A DNA stretch of 64,000 bases from Desulforhopalus sp. (GTDB lineage Bacteria; Desulfobacterota; Desulfobulbia; Desulfobulbales; Desulfocapsaceae). A model generated the notes under the pieces. That model was not told where the DNA came from. It saw only the letters and a program-made list of their open reading frames with translations, and searched no databases. The DNA lies in contig JAOTRX010000012.1 in assembly GCA_030247675.1 (NCBI GenBank), forward strand, positions 90,314 to 154,313, read 5' to 3'. The first letter of the stretch is position 1. Each line of letters opens with the position of its first letter. A program made the position numbers and the translations under genes. Below, in pieces: positions 25,103 through 32,948 of this stretch.

Positions 25103-27054
25103 TGTACGAACAAGCCTCCCATGCCCTGCTCAACGAGATTCTCTACGAACTGAAAGATGAAATCGGTAAGTTTCGCCTTCGCCATTTTTACACCCGGCTA
25201 GGGGCGAATTTCTACGCCATTCACTCCCTGTTCCGGCTGTTGTATGGCGACCGGAGTGATTTCAAGCAACAGCTGGTCCATCTGGTTGAGACCCTCGCTC
25301 TGCGTTATATCGCGCGGCTGCCCCATCTGCGGAAATCCGATCTTGCCCGGGAAAGGAACTACAACTGGTTTCTCAGCCAGAAGTGGGTGGCCATGGCGCT
25401 TTATTGCGACCGGTTCGCCGACAACCTGCAGGGTCTGCCCGGCAAACTCCCCTATTTGCAGGAACTGGGAATCAATGTCATCCATATTATGCCGATACTC
25501 GACTGCCCCCCGGAAAACAATGACGGAGGCTATGCGGTTCGTGATTTCAGACGAGTCGATCCCCGTTATGGAACCACCGCCGATATCGAGGCCTTGGCAT
25601 GTTCCCTGCAGAAACGAGATATGCTGTTGGTCCTTGACGTGGTAGTCAACCATACCTCCGACCAGCATGAATGGGCGCAGCGAGCCCGCCGTGGAGAAAA
25701 AAAATACCAGGATTATTATTACCTATTCGATGATAGGCAGATGCCGGACAGTTACGAGAATAGTATGCCAGAGGTCTTTCCTATTACCGCTCCCGGCAAC
25801 TTTACCTGGAACGAGGAGATGGGCAAATGGGTGATGACGGTCTTCAACACCTATCAATGGGATCTCAACTATCGCAATCCGGCGGTATTGATCGAGATGA
25901 TTGATATAATCCTGTTCTGGGCCAACAAAGGGGCGGATATTCTGCGTCTCGACGCGGTCGCCTTTTTGTGGAAGAAATTGGGTAGTACCTGTCAGAACGA
26001 ACGAGAGGCCCACCTTCTGCTGCAGCTGATGAAAGATTGCTGCCAGGTGACAGCCCCGGGGGTGTTGTTTATCGCCGAGGCCATCGTCGCCCCGGCGGAA
26101 ATCGCCAAGTATTTTGGGGAGGATGCGATTAACGCCAAGGAGTGCGAAATCGCCTACAACGCCACCCTCATGTCGCTCCTCTGGGACGCGGTAGCCACCA
26201 AGAACAGCCTGTTGCTCAACCGCGGGGTGCGCAATTTGCCGGCCAAGCTGGAGAGGGCAACCTGGTTGAATTATGTCCGCTGCCATGACGACATTGGTCT
26301 GGGTTTTGACGACAACGACGCCCGCAACTGTGGCTATGACCCTTTCCAGCACCGGCGCTTTCTCGTCGAGTATTTCACAGGACAATTTCCGGGGTCCCCG
26401 GCACGAGGATTGCCTTTCGGTGACAACCCTAAAACCGGCGATACTCGTATTTCTGGGGCACTCGCCTCGTTGGTCGGGTTGGAAACCGCCTTGGAGAATC
26501 AGGACGAGGAGGCGATCGATGCGGCGATAAAAACCATCCTATTGCTGCACTCAATGATCCTCGCCTTCGGCGGTGTTCCTTTGTTGTATTATGGTGATGC
26601 CATCGGCACCTTGAACAGTCTTGAATACCTTGCTGATCCTTTCAAGGCCAACGACAATAGGTGGATCAATCGTTCGCGGTTTGATTGGCAAAAAGCCGAA
26701 TGCCGCCATCAAAACGGGACGGTGGAGCAGAAAATATTCAGCGCGTTGAAAAAAATGATCGGGATACGGAAGGAAACGGCAGCATTTGCAGATTTTGACA
26801 ATCGTCAACTCCTGGCAGTCGACAATCCTCACCTCTTCATTTTTGTTCGGACCGATCCTTTTCATAGCAGGAGCAAGGTTCTGGTGGTCGGCAATTTCAG
26901 CGACCAGCCCCAGCCCCTCAGACTTGAGGCTTTGGGTGCCGCCGGTTTGTTCCAACAGGGGCCGATGCGAGACCTTTACACCAATGAAAGAATCGCGATC
27001 GTGGATGATGTCCTCGTTATCCAGCCCTTGTCGTTTTTCTGGCTGACCGATTGA
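25102..27054 (+). CDS. ams: Amylosucrase-type GH13 enzyme
   Basis: 650 aa from the ATG at 25102, which overlaps the spp stop (TGATG). GH13 motifs are DVVVNHTS, ILRLDAVAFLWK (nucleophile Asp), VLFIAEAI (acid/base Glu) and VRCHDDIGLGF (transition-state Asp). The N-terminal helical region and IMPILDCPPENNDGGYAV are amylosucrase-like. Amylosucrase transfers glucose from sucrose to glycogen-like glucan and releases fructose. With sps, spp and fructokinase this closes a cycle between sucrose, a compatible solute, and storage glucan, as described for methanotroph sucrose clusters. Confidence 0.88.
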   Translation: MYEQASHALLNEILYELKDEIGKFRLRHFYTRLGANFYAIHSLFRLLYGDRSDFKQQLVHLVETLALRYIARLPHLRKSDLARERNYNWFLSQKWVAMALYCDRFADNLQGLPGKLPYLQELGINVIHIMPILDCPPENNDGGYAVRDFRRVDPRYGTTADIEALACSLQKRDMLLVLDVVVNHTSDQHEWAQRARRGEKKYQDYYYLFDDRQMPDSYENSMPEVFPITAPGNFTWNEEMGKWVMTVFNTYQWDLNYRNPAVLIEMIDIILFWANKGADILRLDAVAFLWKKLGSTCQNEREAHLLLQLMKDCCQVTAPGVLFIAEAIVAPAEIAKYFGEDAINAKECEIAYNATLMSLLWDAVATKNSLLLNRGVRNLPAKLERATWLNYVRCHDDIGLGFDDNDARNCGYDPFQHRRFLVEYFTGQFPGSPARGLPFGDNPKTGDTRISGALASLVGLETALENQDEEAIDAAIKTILLLHSMILAFGGVPLLYYGDAIGTLNSLEYLADPFKANDNRWINRSRFDWQKAECRHQNGTVEQKIFSALKKMIGIRKETAAFADFDNRQLLAVDNPHLFIFVRTDPFHSRSKVLVVGNFSDQPQPLRLEALGAAGLFQQGPMRDLYTNERIAIVDDVLVIQPLSFFWLTD

Positions 27055-27059
27055 CTATG

Positions 27060-27377
27060 TCAGGATAATTGTCCTTTAGTAGATATCGGCTGGGTGAGCA
27101 GTCTTTGCTTGCGCTCTGAGGTGTAGCACCACCATGGTTGGGGCGCCTCGCCATTCATGAACCGGGTAATGGAAATAAAGGTGTCGAGAAGGCAGGGGTC
27201 GTGGACGGTTTTTGTCAGCTGACAAAGCCGTTGATACATCTCATAGGGGCACATGCCGGTGAGCTGGGCCGGCTGGGTTATGCCCAAGAGTTCGAGGTCT
27301 GCTGCAATGGACTTGCCGATATTGGGAAGATCGGTTAGCTGGGCGAGGTGCTGGCGGTTGACTTTTGCCGGGTTCAT
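27060..27377 (-). CDS. Helix-hairpin-helix protein, Cdd1/pathogenicity-locus family
   Basis: 105 aa. The HhH segment LTDLPNIGKSIAADLELLGI and the middle PYEMYQRLCQLTKTVHDPCLLDTF match the small Cdd1-like family whose name (pathogenicity locus) is historical. Cysteines are present in PYEMYQRLCQL, DPCLL and WWCYT. The cellular function is unknown; HhH folds usually bind DNA without sequence preference. It converges on the amylosucrase gene with only 5 bp between stops. Confidence 0.8.
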   Translation of the reverse strand: MNPAKVNRQHLAQLTDLPNIGKSIAADLELLGITQPAQLTGMCPYEMYQRLCQLTKTVHDPCLLDTFISITRFMNGEAPQPWWCYTSERKQRLLTQPISTKGQLS

Positions 27378-27452
27378 GCTGGTTTTTTCCTGGGAATCAT
27401 AGGTGTATCCGCTGCCGGTGCCTGCAGATTTTCGGCTGTGTCTTTCCGCCTT

Positions 27453-27634
27453 AGTACCTTACTCCAAGTACCTTACTCCAAGAAAGCTACTCTAAAAAAC
27501 AAGAAAAAGGGGTTGGTAAAACCTTGGTAATCGAGGTACCACCAAGGTACTTATACCCCTCAAGGGGGTACTGAAAAGAGTCCCCTCTGCAGTGGGAGGG
27601 GATTATAACACTTGGGTTGCGGGCGTTAGCCCGC
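27453..27634. repeat. Structured intergenic stretch: 14-bp tandem repeat and three stem-loops
   Basis: AGTACCTTACTCCA occurs twice head-to-tail (27453-27480). It is followed by ACCTTGGT/ACCAAGGT (27521-27528, 27541-27548), TCCCCTC/GAGGGGA (27581-27587, 27596-27602) and GCGGGC/GCCCGC (27619-27624, 27629-27634). The last stem directly follows the CsaA-like stop codon and may end that minus-strand transcript. No ORF. Confidence 0.55.
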
Positions 27635-27635
27635 C

Positions 27636-27995
27636 TTAAAATAATTTCCCGCCGATCTTGCCATCGGCAAGGGGAACAATAAACGTCGCCTCGCCGCTAT
27701 CGGCCTTAGGATATTGAACGCCAAGAATCAAAACTTCGGACATGCAATTGCCGATTTTTCGTGGTTCAAAATTCAAAACTCCCAGCACCTTTTTGCCCTT
27801 TATTTCCTCAACGCTGTGTTGGGTAAACCGTCCAACACTTACCCGTTTGCCGTATTTGCCGAAATCGACAGTCAACTTGTATGCCGGTTTTGGTGCTGAA
27901 AGCTCTATCTGTACATCGATCACTTGCCCAAGACGGATCTCTAATCTGTCAAAAGATTCTTCTTTGGAAACAAGAGGTTTTATGTCATTGCTCAT
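27636..27995 (-). CDS. tRNA-binding (EMAP/CsaA-like) domain protein
   Basis: 119 aa from the ATG at 27995 with AAAGGAG 6 nt upstream. A single OB-fold tRNA-binding domain: FDRLEIRLGQVIDVQIELSAPKPAYKLTVDFG, read in parts, then SVGRFTQHS, GVLNFEPRKIGNCMSEVLILG. The same fold is found at the C terminus of methionyl-tRNA synthetase and in CsaA, a proposed secretion chaperone. The stand-alone form binds tRNA or unfolded protein; the exact role is uncertain. Confidence 0.88.
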   Translation of the reverse strand: MSNDIKPLVSKEESFDRLEIRLGQVIDVQIELSAPKPAYKLTVDFGKYGKRVSVGRFTQHSVEEIKGKKVLGVLNFEPRKIGNCMSEVLILGVQYPKADSGEATFIVPLADGKIGGKLF

Positions 27996-28122
27996 CAATA
28001 ACTCCTTTGGCGATACTCAAGGTGTTACGGCCATAATATTGCAAAGGCGCTTCGGTAAAGTGCAGCCAAGATCAAAACAAGCCTCCCTCATAACAGCCGT
28101 GATTTCTGCGAAGAGTAAAGTA

Positions 28123-28440
28123 TCAATTGGTCAGTTTCAAGCCGACAATACCGATGACGACCAAAAAGGCCGAAAGAAATCTCAAAAAACTGACGGGATC
28201 CTTAAAAAGGAGGATACCCAAGGAAAATGCTCCAACAGCGCCGATACCGGTCCAGATCGCATAGGCAGTTCCTAAGGGAATTTCTCTTTGGGCGAGCCAC
28301 AGCAAATAGCCACTGATTGCCATCGACAGGACGGAAAATATAAGCCACGGGATGCGATAGTTCGTTACTTGTGAAAGCTTGAAGCCCAAAGGCCATCCGA
28401 TCTCAAAAATGCCTGCTGCCAAAAGATATACCCAGGCCAT
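28123..28440 (-). CDS. Small multidrug resistance exporter, Gdx/SugE type
   Basis: 105 aa with four membrane segments. The invariant membrane Glu13 is in GIFEIGWPLGFKLS, and the signature PLGTAYAIWTGIGAVGA and VVIGIVGLKLTN complete the SMR fold. Trp16 next to EIG and the overall pattern resemble SugE/Gdx proteins, which export guanidinium in a dual-topology dimer, more than EmrE-like drug exporters. No guanidine riboswitch consensus is recognisable in the ~200 bp upstream. A hairpin CGCAGC/GCTGCG lies in the leader. Confidence 0.87.
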   Translation of the reverse strand: MAWVYLLAAGIFEIGWPLGFKLSQVTNYRIPWLIFSVLSMAISGYLLWLAQREIPLGTAYAIWTGIGAVGAFSLGILLFKDPVSFLRFLSAFLVVIGIVGLKLTN

Positions 28441-28583
28441 GCGTTGTCTCCATCATTTTAATAATAATTTCCGACTCCCGAAGTGCTCAGGGCGGTGCGC
28501 AGCGGGCAAAGGAAGGCTGCGAGGCATCGCTTTTTTAAAAAACTCACACACGTGCAGAGGTCGTTGATTGTGAGTAGATGTAA

Positions 28584-28623
28584 TAAAAAAAGGGCAATGC
28601 CTTCAACCATAAAAGCATTGCCC
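28584..28623 (-). terminator. Rho-independent terminator of the PEP-CTERM gene
   Basis: On the minus strand GGGCAATGC (28623-28615) pairs with GCATTGCCC (28600-28592), followed by seven T residues. Confidence 0.85.
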
Positions 28624-28652
28624 ACAAAAATCAGAATGTGATGATCGTACTA

Positions 28653-29552
28653 CTAATCCTTTCGTCTTGCCCTCTGCAGTCCGGCGAGGCCAATAAGACC
28701 GGCGCCCAAGAGGAGGATGGTCGATGGTTCGGGGACAGGGTCGGATACGGCGGCAAGGATGGCATCGTTGGCGCACCACGGCGTATAGCCGATGGTAAAC
28801 CCATCATCATATTTGAGTCCATGGGTTTTCAGTGTGGAGAAATCATAGGTGATTGTGTATGCCCACAGCTTATTGCTGCCCGAACCTGACAGGTAGGTAC
28901 TGGCGAAGTATCCCTGGAAACTTGCATCCATGAGCGAAAGATAATCCGAGTCGATGCCGTCCGGGTGGAACTTTCTGCCGGAGGAATCTTTGGAGACCAT
29001 TGTATATCCATAGTCCCCGGCGATGAGTTTTCCTTTTGAGTCATATTTGGGAAGGGTCGGTAGAAATTCATCATCTACGGCATACAGACCTTTGCCGGGA
29101 ATATCTCCGACGATATCAGTCTTTGCGCCCCGTACGATACCATCAGTTTCCGAGGAAATGGTGTTGGTATGTACGAAGTAGTCCCATGTTTGATCCCAAT
29201 TGGTCTTGGTGACATCGGTATAGTTGGTATTAATGAAAAGACTGTCCCAGCGGATAATTACATCTTGTTCGGCAAGTGCGGACTTGCCCTTGGTAGGAGC
29301 AATATTGAGCACGATTTTTTGCAGCAGATGAGCATTGCTGTCATAGGTGACATCCATGCTGTTGATGGTAGGATTGCCAATTACATCCCCCTGCGATGCG
29401 TTGACACTATTGTAATAACCGGGCCACTCCTTCACCATGCCGGGTATATTATAAACATCGTCAAAACGCACCGTCTGGCTCTCTGCGTTTTGAGTCGAGG
29501 CGAGCATGGTGGTAATAATAAATCCTACTATTTTAATTGGTTTTGTGTGCAT
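28653..29552 (-). CDS. PEP-CTERM exosortase substrate protein
   Basis: 299 aa. An N-terminal signal segment (VGFIITTMLASTQNAES) and a textbook C-terminal sorting tail: VPEPSTILLLGAGLIGLAGL then a basic RARRKD. EpsH-type exosortases cleave near the Pro-Glu-Pro motif, giving anchored or extracellular-matrix-associated proteins. The body is Asp/Ser/Tyr-rich and beta-like, with no catalytic motif recognised. No exosortase gene is in this window. Single gene with its own terminator; GGAAAG precedes the ATG. Confidence 0.85.
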   Translation of the reverse strand: MHTKPIKIVGFIITTMLASTQNAESQTVRFDDVYNIPGMVKEWPGYYNSVNASQGDVIGNPTINSMDVTYDSNAHLLQKIVLNIAPTKGKSALAEQDVIIRWDSLFINTNYTDVTKTNWDQTWDYFVHTNTISSETDGIVRGAKTDIVGDIPGKGLYAVDDEFLPTLPKYDSKGKLIAGDYGYTMVSKDSSGRKFHPDGIDSDYLSLMDASFQGYFASTYLSGSGSNKLWAYTITYDFSTLKTHGLKYDDGFTIGYTPWCANDAILAAVSDPVPEPSTILLLGAGLIGLAGLQRARRKD

Positions 29553-30182
29553 GTATCTTTCCAGAAAAAATTGAAAAACCTCATCCTATGCAGTTATGCA
29601 AGTACCGGACACGTAATCTTTGCGCAGAATTTGCAGATTGTATGCCAGATATCAAATGATGACTGTCAAAGTATAATTATCTTGTGTTTTCTAGCCCTTT
29701 GATGAAAACCAGTGAGGGTAACTGCAAAATGTGTGGGAATTTTTTGCGGTTGGGGGATTTTTGCGCAAAAGAGGTTCTGTCGAAAAAGTAGAAAAGATTC
29801 TTCGGGAAGGTGATTGAAGGGTGGCTTTGTCAATTACAAAAATGTATTTAGACCTGTAGGTGGTCCGAAGAGAGGCCGAAGGAGGCAGTCTGAGAGGTGT
29901 ACTCACGTAAACCGGGGAAGGTGTTCTATCAGCTCGTTATCGCGGCATTTGGGCATACTCATCTCTCAGCCCAGGTTTTCAAGCGTTTAAGCGGCGTAGC
30001 GCTCGGGTTCGGAGGTGAGCTTGCCTCGAGCATCTTTCGCTAACTATTCATCGGGATTGGCTTTTAGGCAACGGCGCAGGGGTAGCCATGTGGCCAACTC
30101 GTATCTGTCCCTGCCGTCCTGGTCAACTAGAACCCTTTCCACCATCGGCGACACCAAGTTCTTTAGATACGGCACCGCCTGG
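29553..30182. other. Long non-coding stretch, possibly eroded coding DNA
   Basis: 630 bp without a convincing gene. On the minus strand one frame stays open from about 30214 to a stop at 30044-30046 (SPMVERVLVDQDGRDRYELA within it) and then breaks up with several stops. This is what a decayed gene would look like, but the family is not recognisable. No terminal inverted repeats or target duplication seen. Confidence 0.35.
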
Positions 30183-30608
30183 TTAGTTGTTAACTTTCCT
30201 TGTTTCGACGTGTTTTAGCCCGGCAATATATCCATCGGCCCTTTCTTGTGCGAGGTTGCTTTCTGATTCAGTAGAGCCTGTTTGTGCACAATATGGAGAA
30301 AGATAGTCTGTTTTTCCTGGAAGATTTGCAGCTAAAGGGACAAGCCATTTCGGGTCAGAAAAGTCGTTGAATAACATTTCTAATGAGAAGCCCTCCGGCT
30401 TACTTGTAATCCGTTCAAGTGTTGCTCCGGAAGCATCGCACTTGATTTTATACAACTCAAACAATGTTACAACACCTTCAAAACTACGATTGAAACTCTC
30501 TCTGTCACGCCATAATCCATCTGAACTTTGGAAGGTGACGCTGGTTCCAGCTGTAATAGCTAAAAACATCATCAATAGAGTGTAAAGAAAGGAGAAAAGT
30601 AAAGACAT
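30183..30608 (-). CDS. Hypothetical membrane-anchored or secreted protein
   Basis: 141 aa with an N-terminal hydrophobic segment (LFSFLYTLLMMFLAITAGTSV) that could be a signal anchor. The rest is soluble with two cysteines (KIKCDASGA and SPYCAQTG) that could form a disulfide outside the cytoplasm. No family recognised. It stands alone between two long non-coding stretches, and codon use is AT-richer than the neighbours, so recent acquisition is possible. The coding call rests on length and the plausible signal segment only. Confidence 0.5.
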   Translation of the reverse strand: MSLLFSFLYTLLMMFLAITAGTSVTFQSSDGLWRDRESFNRSFEGVVTLFELYKIKCDASGATLERITSKPEGFSLEMLFNDFSDPKWLVPLAANLPGKTDYLSPYCAQTGSTESESNLAQERADGYIAGLKHVETRKVNN

Positions 30609-31278
30609 AATGACAATCCAATGTTCAGTAGAAGGTTGCGTTCAGTTTAAGCGTTGCCCTGCAACCCTCTGAAATCTTTGTGTTGTTTACCTTGGTGGAG
30701 CTTTTTTATAGGTAATTTCCCCGGAAGTTTCAGAAATGCAAGTCTCAGAAATTCAGGATTTCGTTTAACATCCACTGTTTTGGCCAATAATATTATACCA
30801 ATATTTCGTACTTGTTTCTAATCTCGAATCATTGTTCCAGCATTTGATTTGCTGAGGAGGTAACTCTTTAAAATTTTAGAGATAGCGTGATTGCGGCAGC
30901 AGAGTAAATGCGGTAAAGCAATGTACCACCGGATTCGGTCGGCCATAGCTTGTACCGCAGTTTTGTGGTCAAGTTGCCGGAAGATATGATAAAGATTCGT
31001 ATGATTCAGGGAATTCCTAGACATTCCGGCGTGAAGATCGGGGTAATATGTCCATGTCATACCACAAGGGTATGTGTTTCGTTTGAACGGGCAAGCAGCT
31101 CAATTCAGCTGAGACACCGGATATTTCAGGGCTGGAAAACCTGCCGGATCAGCTTGATGTGCTGTACCGATCTGCGGACACAAAATCGTTCTGCTATCTG
31201 TCAAGGACTGGCAAGGTTCGGCTTTGCCAATGATCTTTAACCACATATTTCAGGAGCGGGCCTTGCACCGTACCTTCA
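30609..31278. other. Long non-coding stretch upstream of the pseudouridine synthase
   Basis: 670 bp. It contains a GGTTGC/GCAACC hairpin near 30640-30675, AT-rich sequence to 30830, and the dispersed element copy B (31042-31124). No credible ORF on either strand. Confidence 0.45.
31042..31124 (+). repeat. Dispersed intergenic element, copy B
   Basis: Matches copy A at 612-690: ATACC, GTTTCGTTTGA, GGCAAGC, GCTC, TCAGCT and CCGGA are shared in order. CATACC/GGGTATG (31058-31074) forms a short stem here. It lies about 155 bp before the pseudouridine synthase start. Confidence 0.6.
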
Positions 31279-32250
31279 TTGCGCTACCAACTGACATGTA
31301 CTAAGGACGACGGCGAGGGGCGGCTTGACCGCTATCTCCACGGCAAGATCGGGGACCTTAGCCGGGGAGCCCTGCGCAAGATCATTGAACTGGGCGGGGT
31401 ACATCTGGCAGGGCGGCGCTGCCATAAGTGCGGTGCTACCGTAGCGGTGGGCGCCAGGGTCGAGGTCTATCTGGATGGCGGCCCGCTCGACCCGTTCCGT
31501 CTGAGCGAAGGGAATTTCCTCTTTGTCGACAGGTATCTCGCAGTCATCAATAAACCAGCTGGGGTCGAGACCCAATCGACCCCGGCCCGCTATCGCGGTA
31601 CCCTCTATGAAGCCTTGTTAGTCAGGCTTCGGCAGGATATGGGCTTGGGGCGGGACCCGGAGATCGGTATGCCCCAGCGGCTCGACCGTGATACAAGCGG
31701 GATCATTGTCTTTTCCATCCACCCCTCGGCGCACAAGGAATTAACCCGGCAGATAAGCGAGCGGCTGGCCCGAAAAGAGTATCTGGCCATAATTTCCGGT
31801 TGTCCGCAAGAAGAGCGGGGGCGATTCCACTCCTTTCTGAGGCGTGACCGGAATACCGGCCGGGTGCAATCCTGCGGGCAGGGCGGGCAGGAGGCGATTA
31901 CCGATTACACGGTGCTGGCGGGTGGCGACGGCCTGAGCCTGGTGCATGTACTGCTGCATACTGGCCGCACCCACCAGATCCGCGCCCATTTCGCCGAGGC
32001 CGGGCACCCCCTGGCCGGAGACCGTCCCTACGGCGGCCCGGTTGAGCTTGGCGGCCGGGTCTTTCCCCGCCAATGCCTGCATTCATGGCGGCTCTCCCTG
32101 GTTCACCCTCATTCCGGCAAGCAGATGTCCTGGACGGCGCCGCTGCCCGAAGACATGACCTTTCTCGGTGCACCTGATCCGGCAAGGATCCCGAGTGAAA
32201 TCGACAGCGAGCGGATCATCCTTGCCGGAAAAGGTTATAGCGATTCATGA
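31279..32250 (+). CDS. RluA-family RNA pseudouridine synthase
   Basis: 323 aa. An N-terminal S4-type RNA-binding domain (RLDRYLHGKIGDLSRGALRKII in parts) is followed by the RluA catalytic domain with the Asp of QRLDRDTSGIIVF, and HTGRTHQIRAHFAEAGHPLAGD. It isomerises uridines in rRNA or tRNA; which site cannot be told. The start is a TTG at 31279, the only in-frame option after AGGAG at 31252, which is about 22 nt away, so the start is uncertain. Confidence 0.85.
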   Translation: MRYQLTCTKDDGEGRLDRYLHGKIGDLSRGALRKIIELGGVHLAGRRCHKCGATVAVGARVEVYLDGGPLDPFRLSEGNFLFVDRYLAVINKPAGVETQSTPARYRGTLYEALLVRLRQDMGLGRDPEIGMPQRLDRDTSGIIVFSIHPSAHKELTRQISERLARKEYLAIISGCPQEERGRFHSFLRRDRNTGRVQSCGQGGQEAITDYTVLAGGDGLSLVHVLLHTGRTHQIRAHFAEAGHPLAGDRPYGGPVELGGRVFPRQCLHSWRLSLVHPHSGKQMSWTAPLPEDMTFLGAPDPARIPSEIDSERIILAGKGYSDS

Positions 32251-32387
32251 TGATCGTTTTTTGCAGTTATCTCAAGCATTGTATGATGTTACTCTGATTC
32301 TAATTATTTCTTAGCCTTGAATTTTGAAGGTATTGGGGTTTAATAAGTGGGTCCGTATCTTTCAACTCCAAAAACTTGGGAATCGTC

Positions 32388-32924
32388 ATGAACAAAAGAG
32401 CCCAAACGCTCATCTCGGCACTGGAACTTTCTCCGCATCCGGAGGGAGGATATTATAAAGAGGTATACCGGTCGGCAGTCACGGTCCATTCGCCCCTTGC
32501 CGGAGAAGGCCGCAATGCCGTGACCGATATCTATTTCCTGCTACTGGCTGGGCAGGTGAGCCGGTTTCATCGTGTGCTGCACGATGAGATTTGGCACTTC
32601 TACGAGGGTGCCCCCTTGATCTTGATTGATATTGCCGCGGTGGATCTGCAGTTGCGTGAGGTGGGCCTTGGCGGGGGCGGCATGCCGGACGATCGCGCTA
32701 AGTTGAGCAGCTCGGCTGCTGGTACGCAAGGTAGGCCAATGCAATTTAAGCATTGTGTCCAGGGCGGTAACTGGCAGGCGGCGTACAGTACCGGCGAATA
32801 TTCCCTGGTCGGCTGTACGGTGGCCCCCGGGTTTGCCTTTAGTGACTTCACCTTCTTGGCCGACGACATAGCGTTGCAGGAAGCAATTATAACAAAATAT
32901 CCGGATGTTAAGCGTCTCCTCTAG
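32388..32924 (+). CDS. Cupin-fold protein (DUF985 type)
   Basis: 178 aa from the ATG at 32388; an in-frame TTG at 32376 is also possible. Family signatures: LSPHPEGGYYKEVYRS, IYFLLLAGQVSRFHRVLHDEIWHFYEGAPL, SLVGCTVAPGFAFSDFTF. The cupin barrel has the metal-type His residues in FHRVLHDEIWHFY. The family is small and mostly uncharacterised, with proposed sugar-epimerase-like or thiol-dioxygenase-like fold relationships. 24 bp before the YhaO-like gene, so possibly co-transcribed with it. Confidence 0.8.
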   Translation: MNKRAQTLISALELSPHPEGGYYKEVYRSAVTVHSPLAGEGRNAVTDIYFLLLAGQVSRFHRVLHDEIWHFYEGAPLILIDIAAVDLQLREVGLGGGGMPDDRAKLSSSAAGTQGRPMQFKHCVQGGNWQAAYSTGEYSLVGCTVAPGFAFSDFTFLADDIALQEAIITKYPDVKRLL

Positions 32925-32948
32925 GCTAAGCAGCTGTTCTGGTACGAT

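Noticed and set aside
28441..28640. Guanidine riboswitch in front of the SMR exporter
   Set aside because: Expected by function, but none of the conserved riboswitch cores could be matched by eye; the main structure there is the terminator of the neighbouring gene.
30183..30680. Integron-cassette idea: isolated ORF flanked by GTTAACAAC and a GCGTTG-containing hairpin
   Set aside because: No complete attC core-site pair or integrase is visible, and the flanking words are too short to support it.
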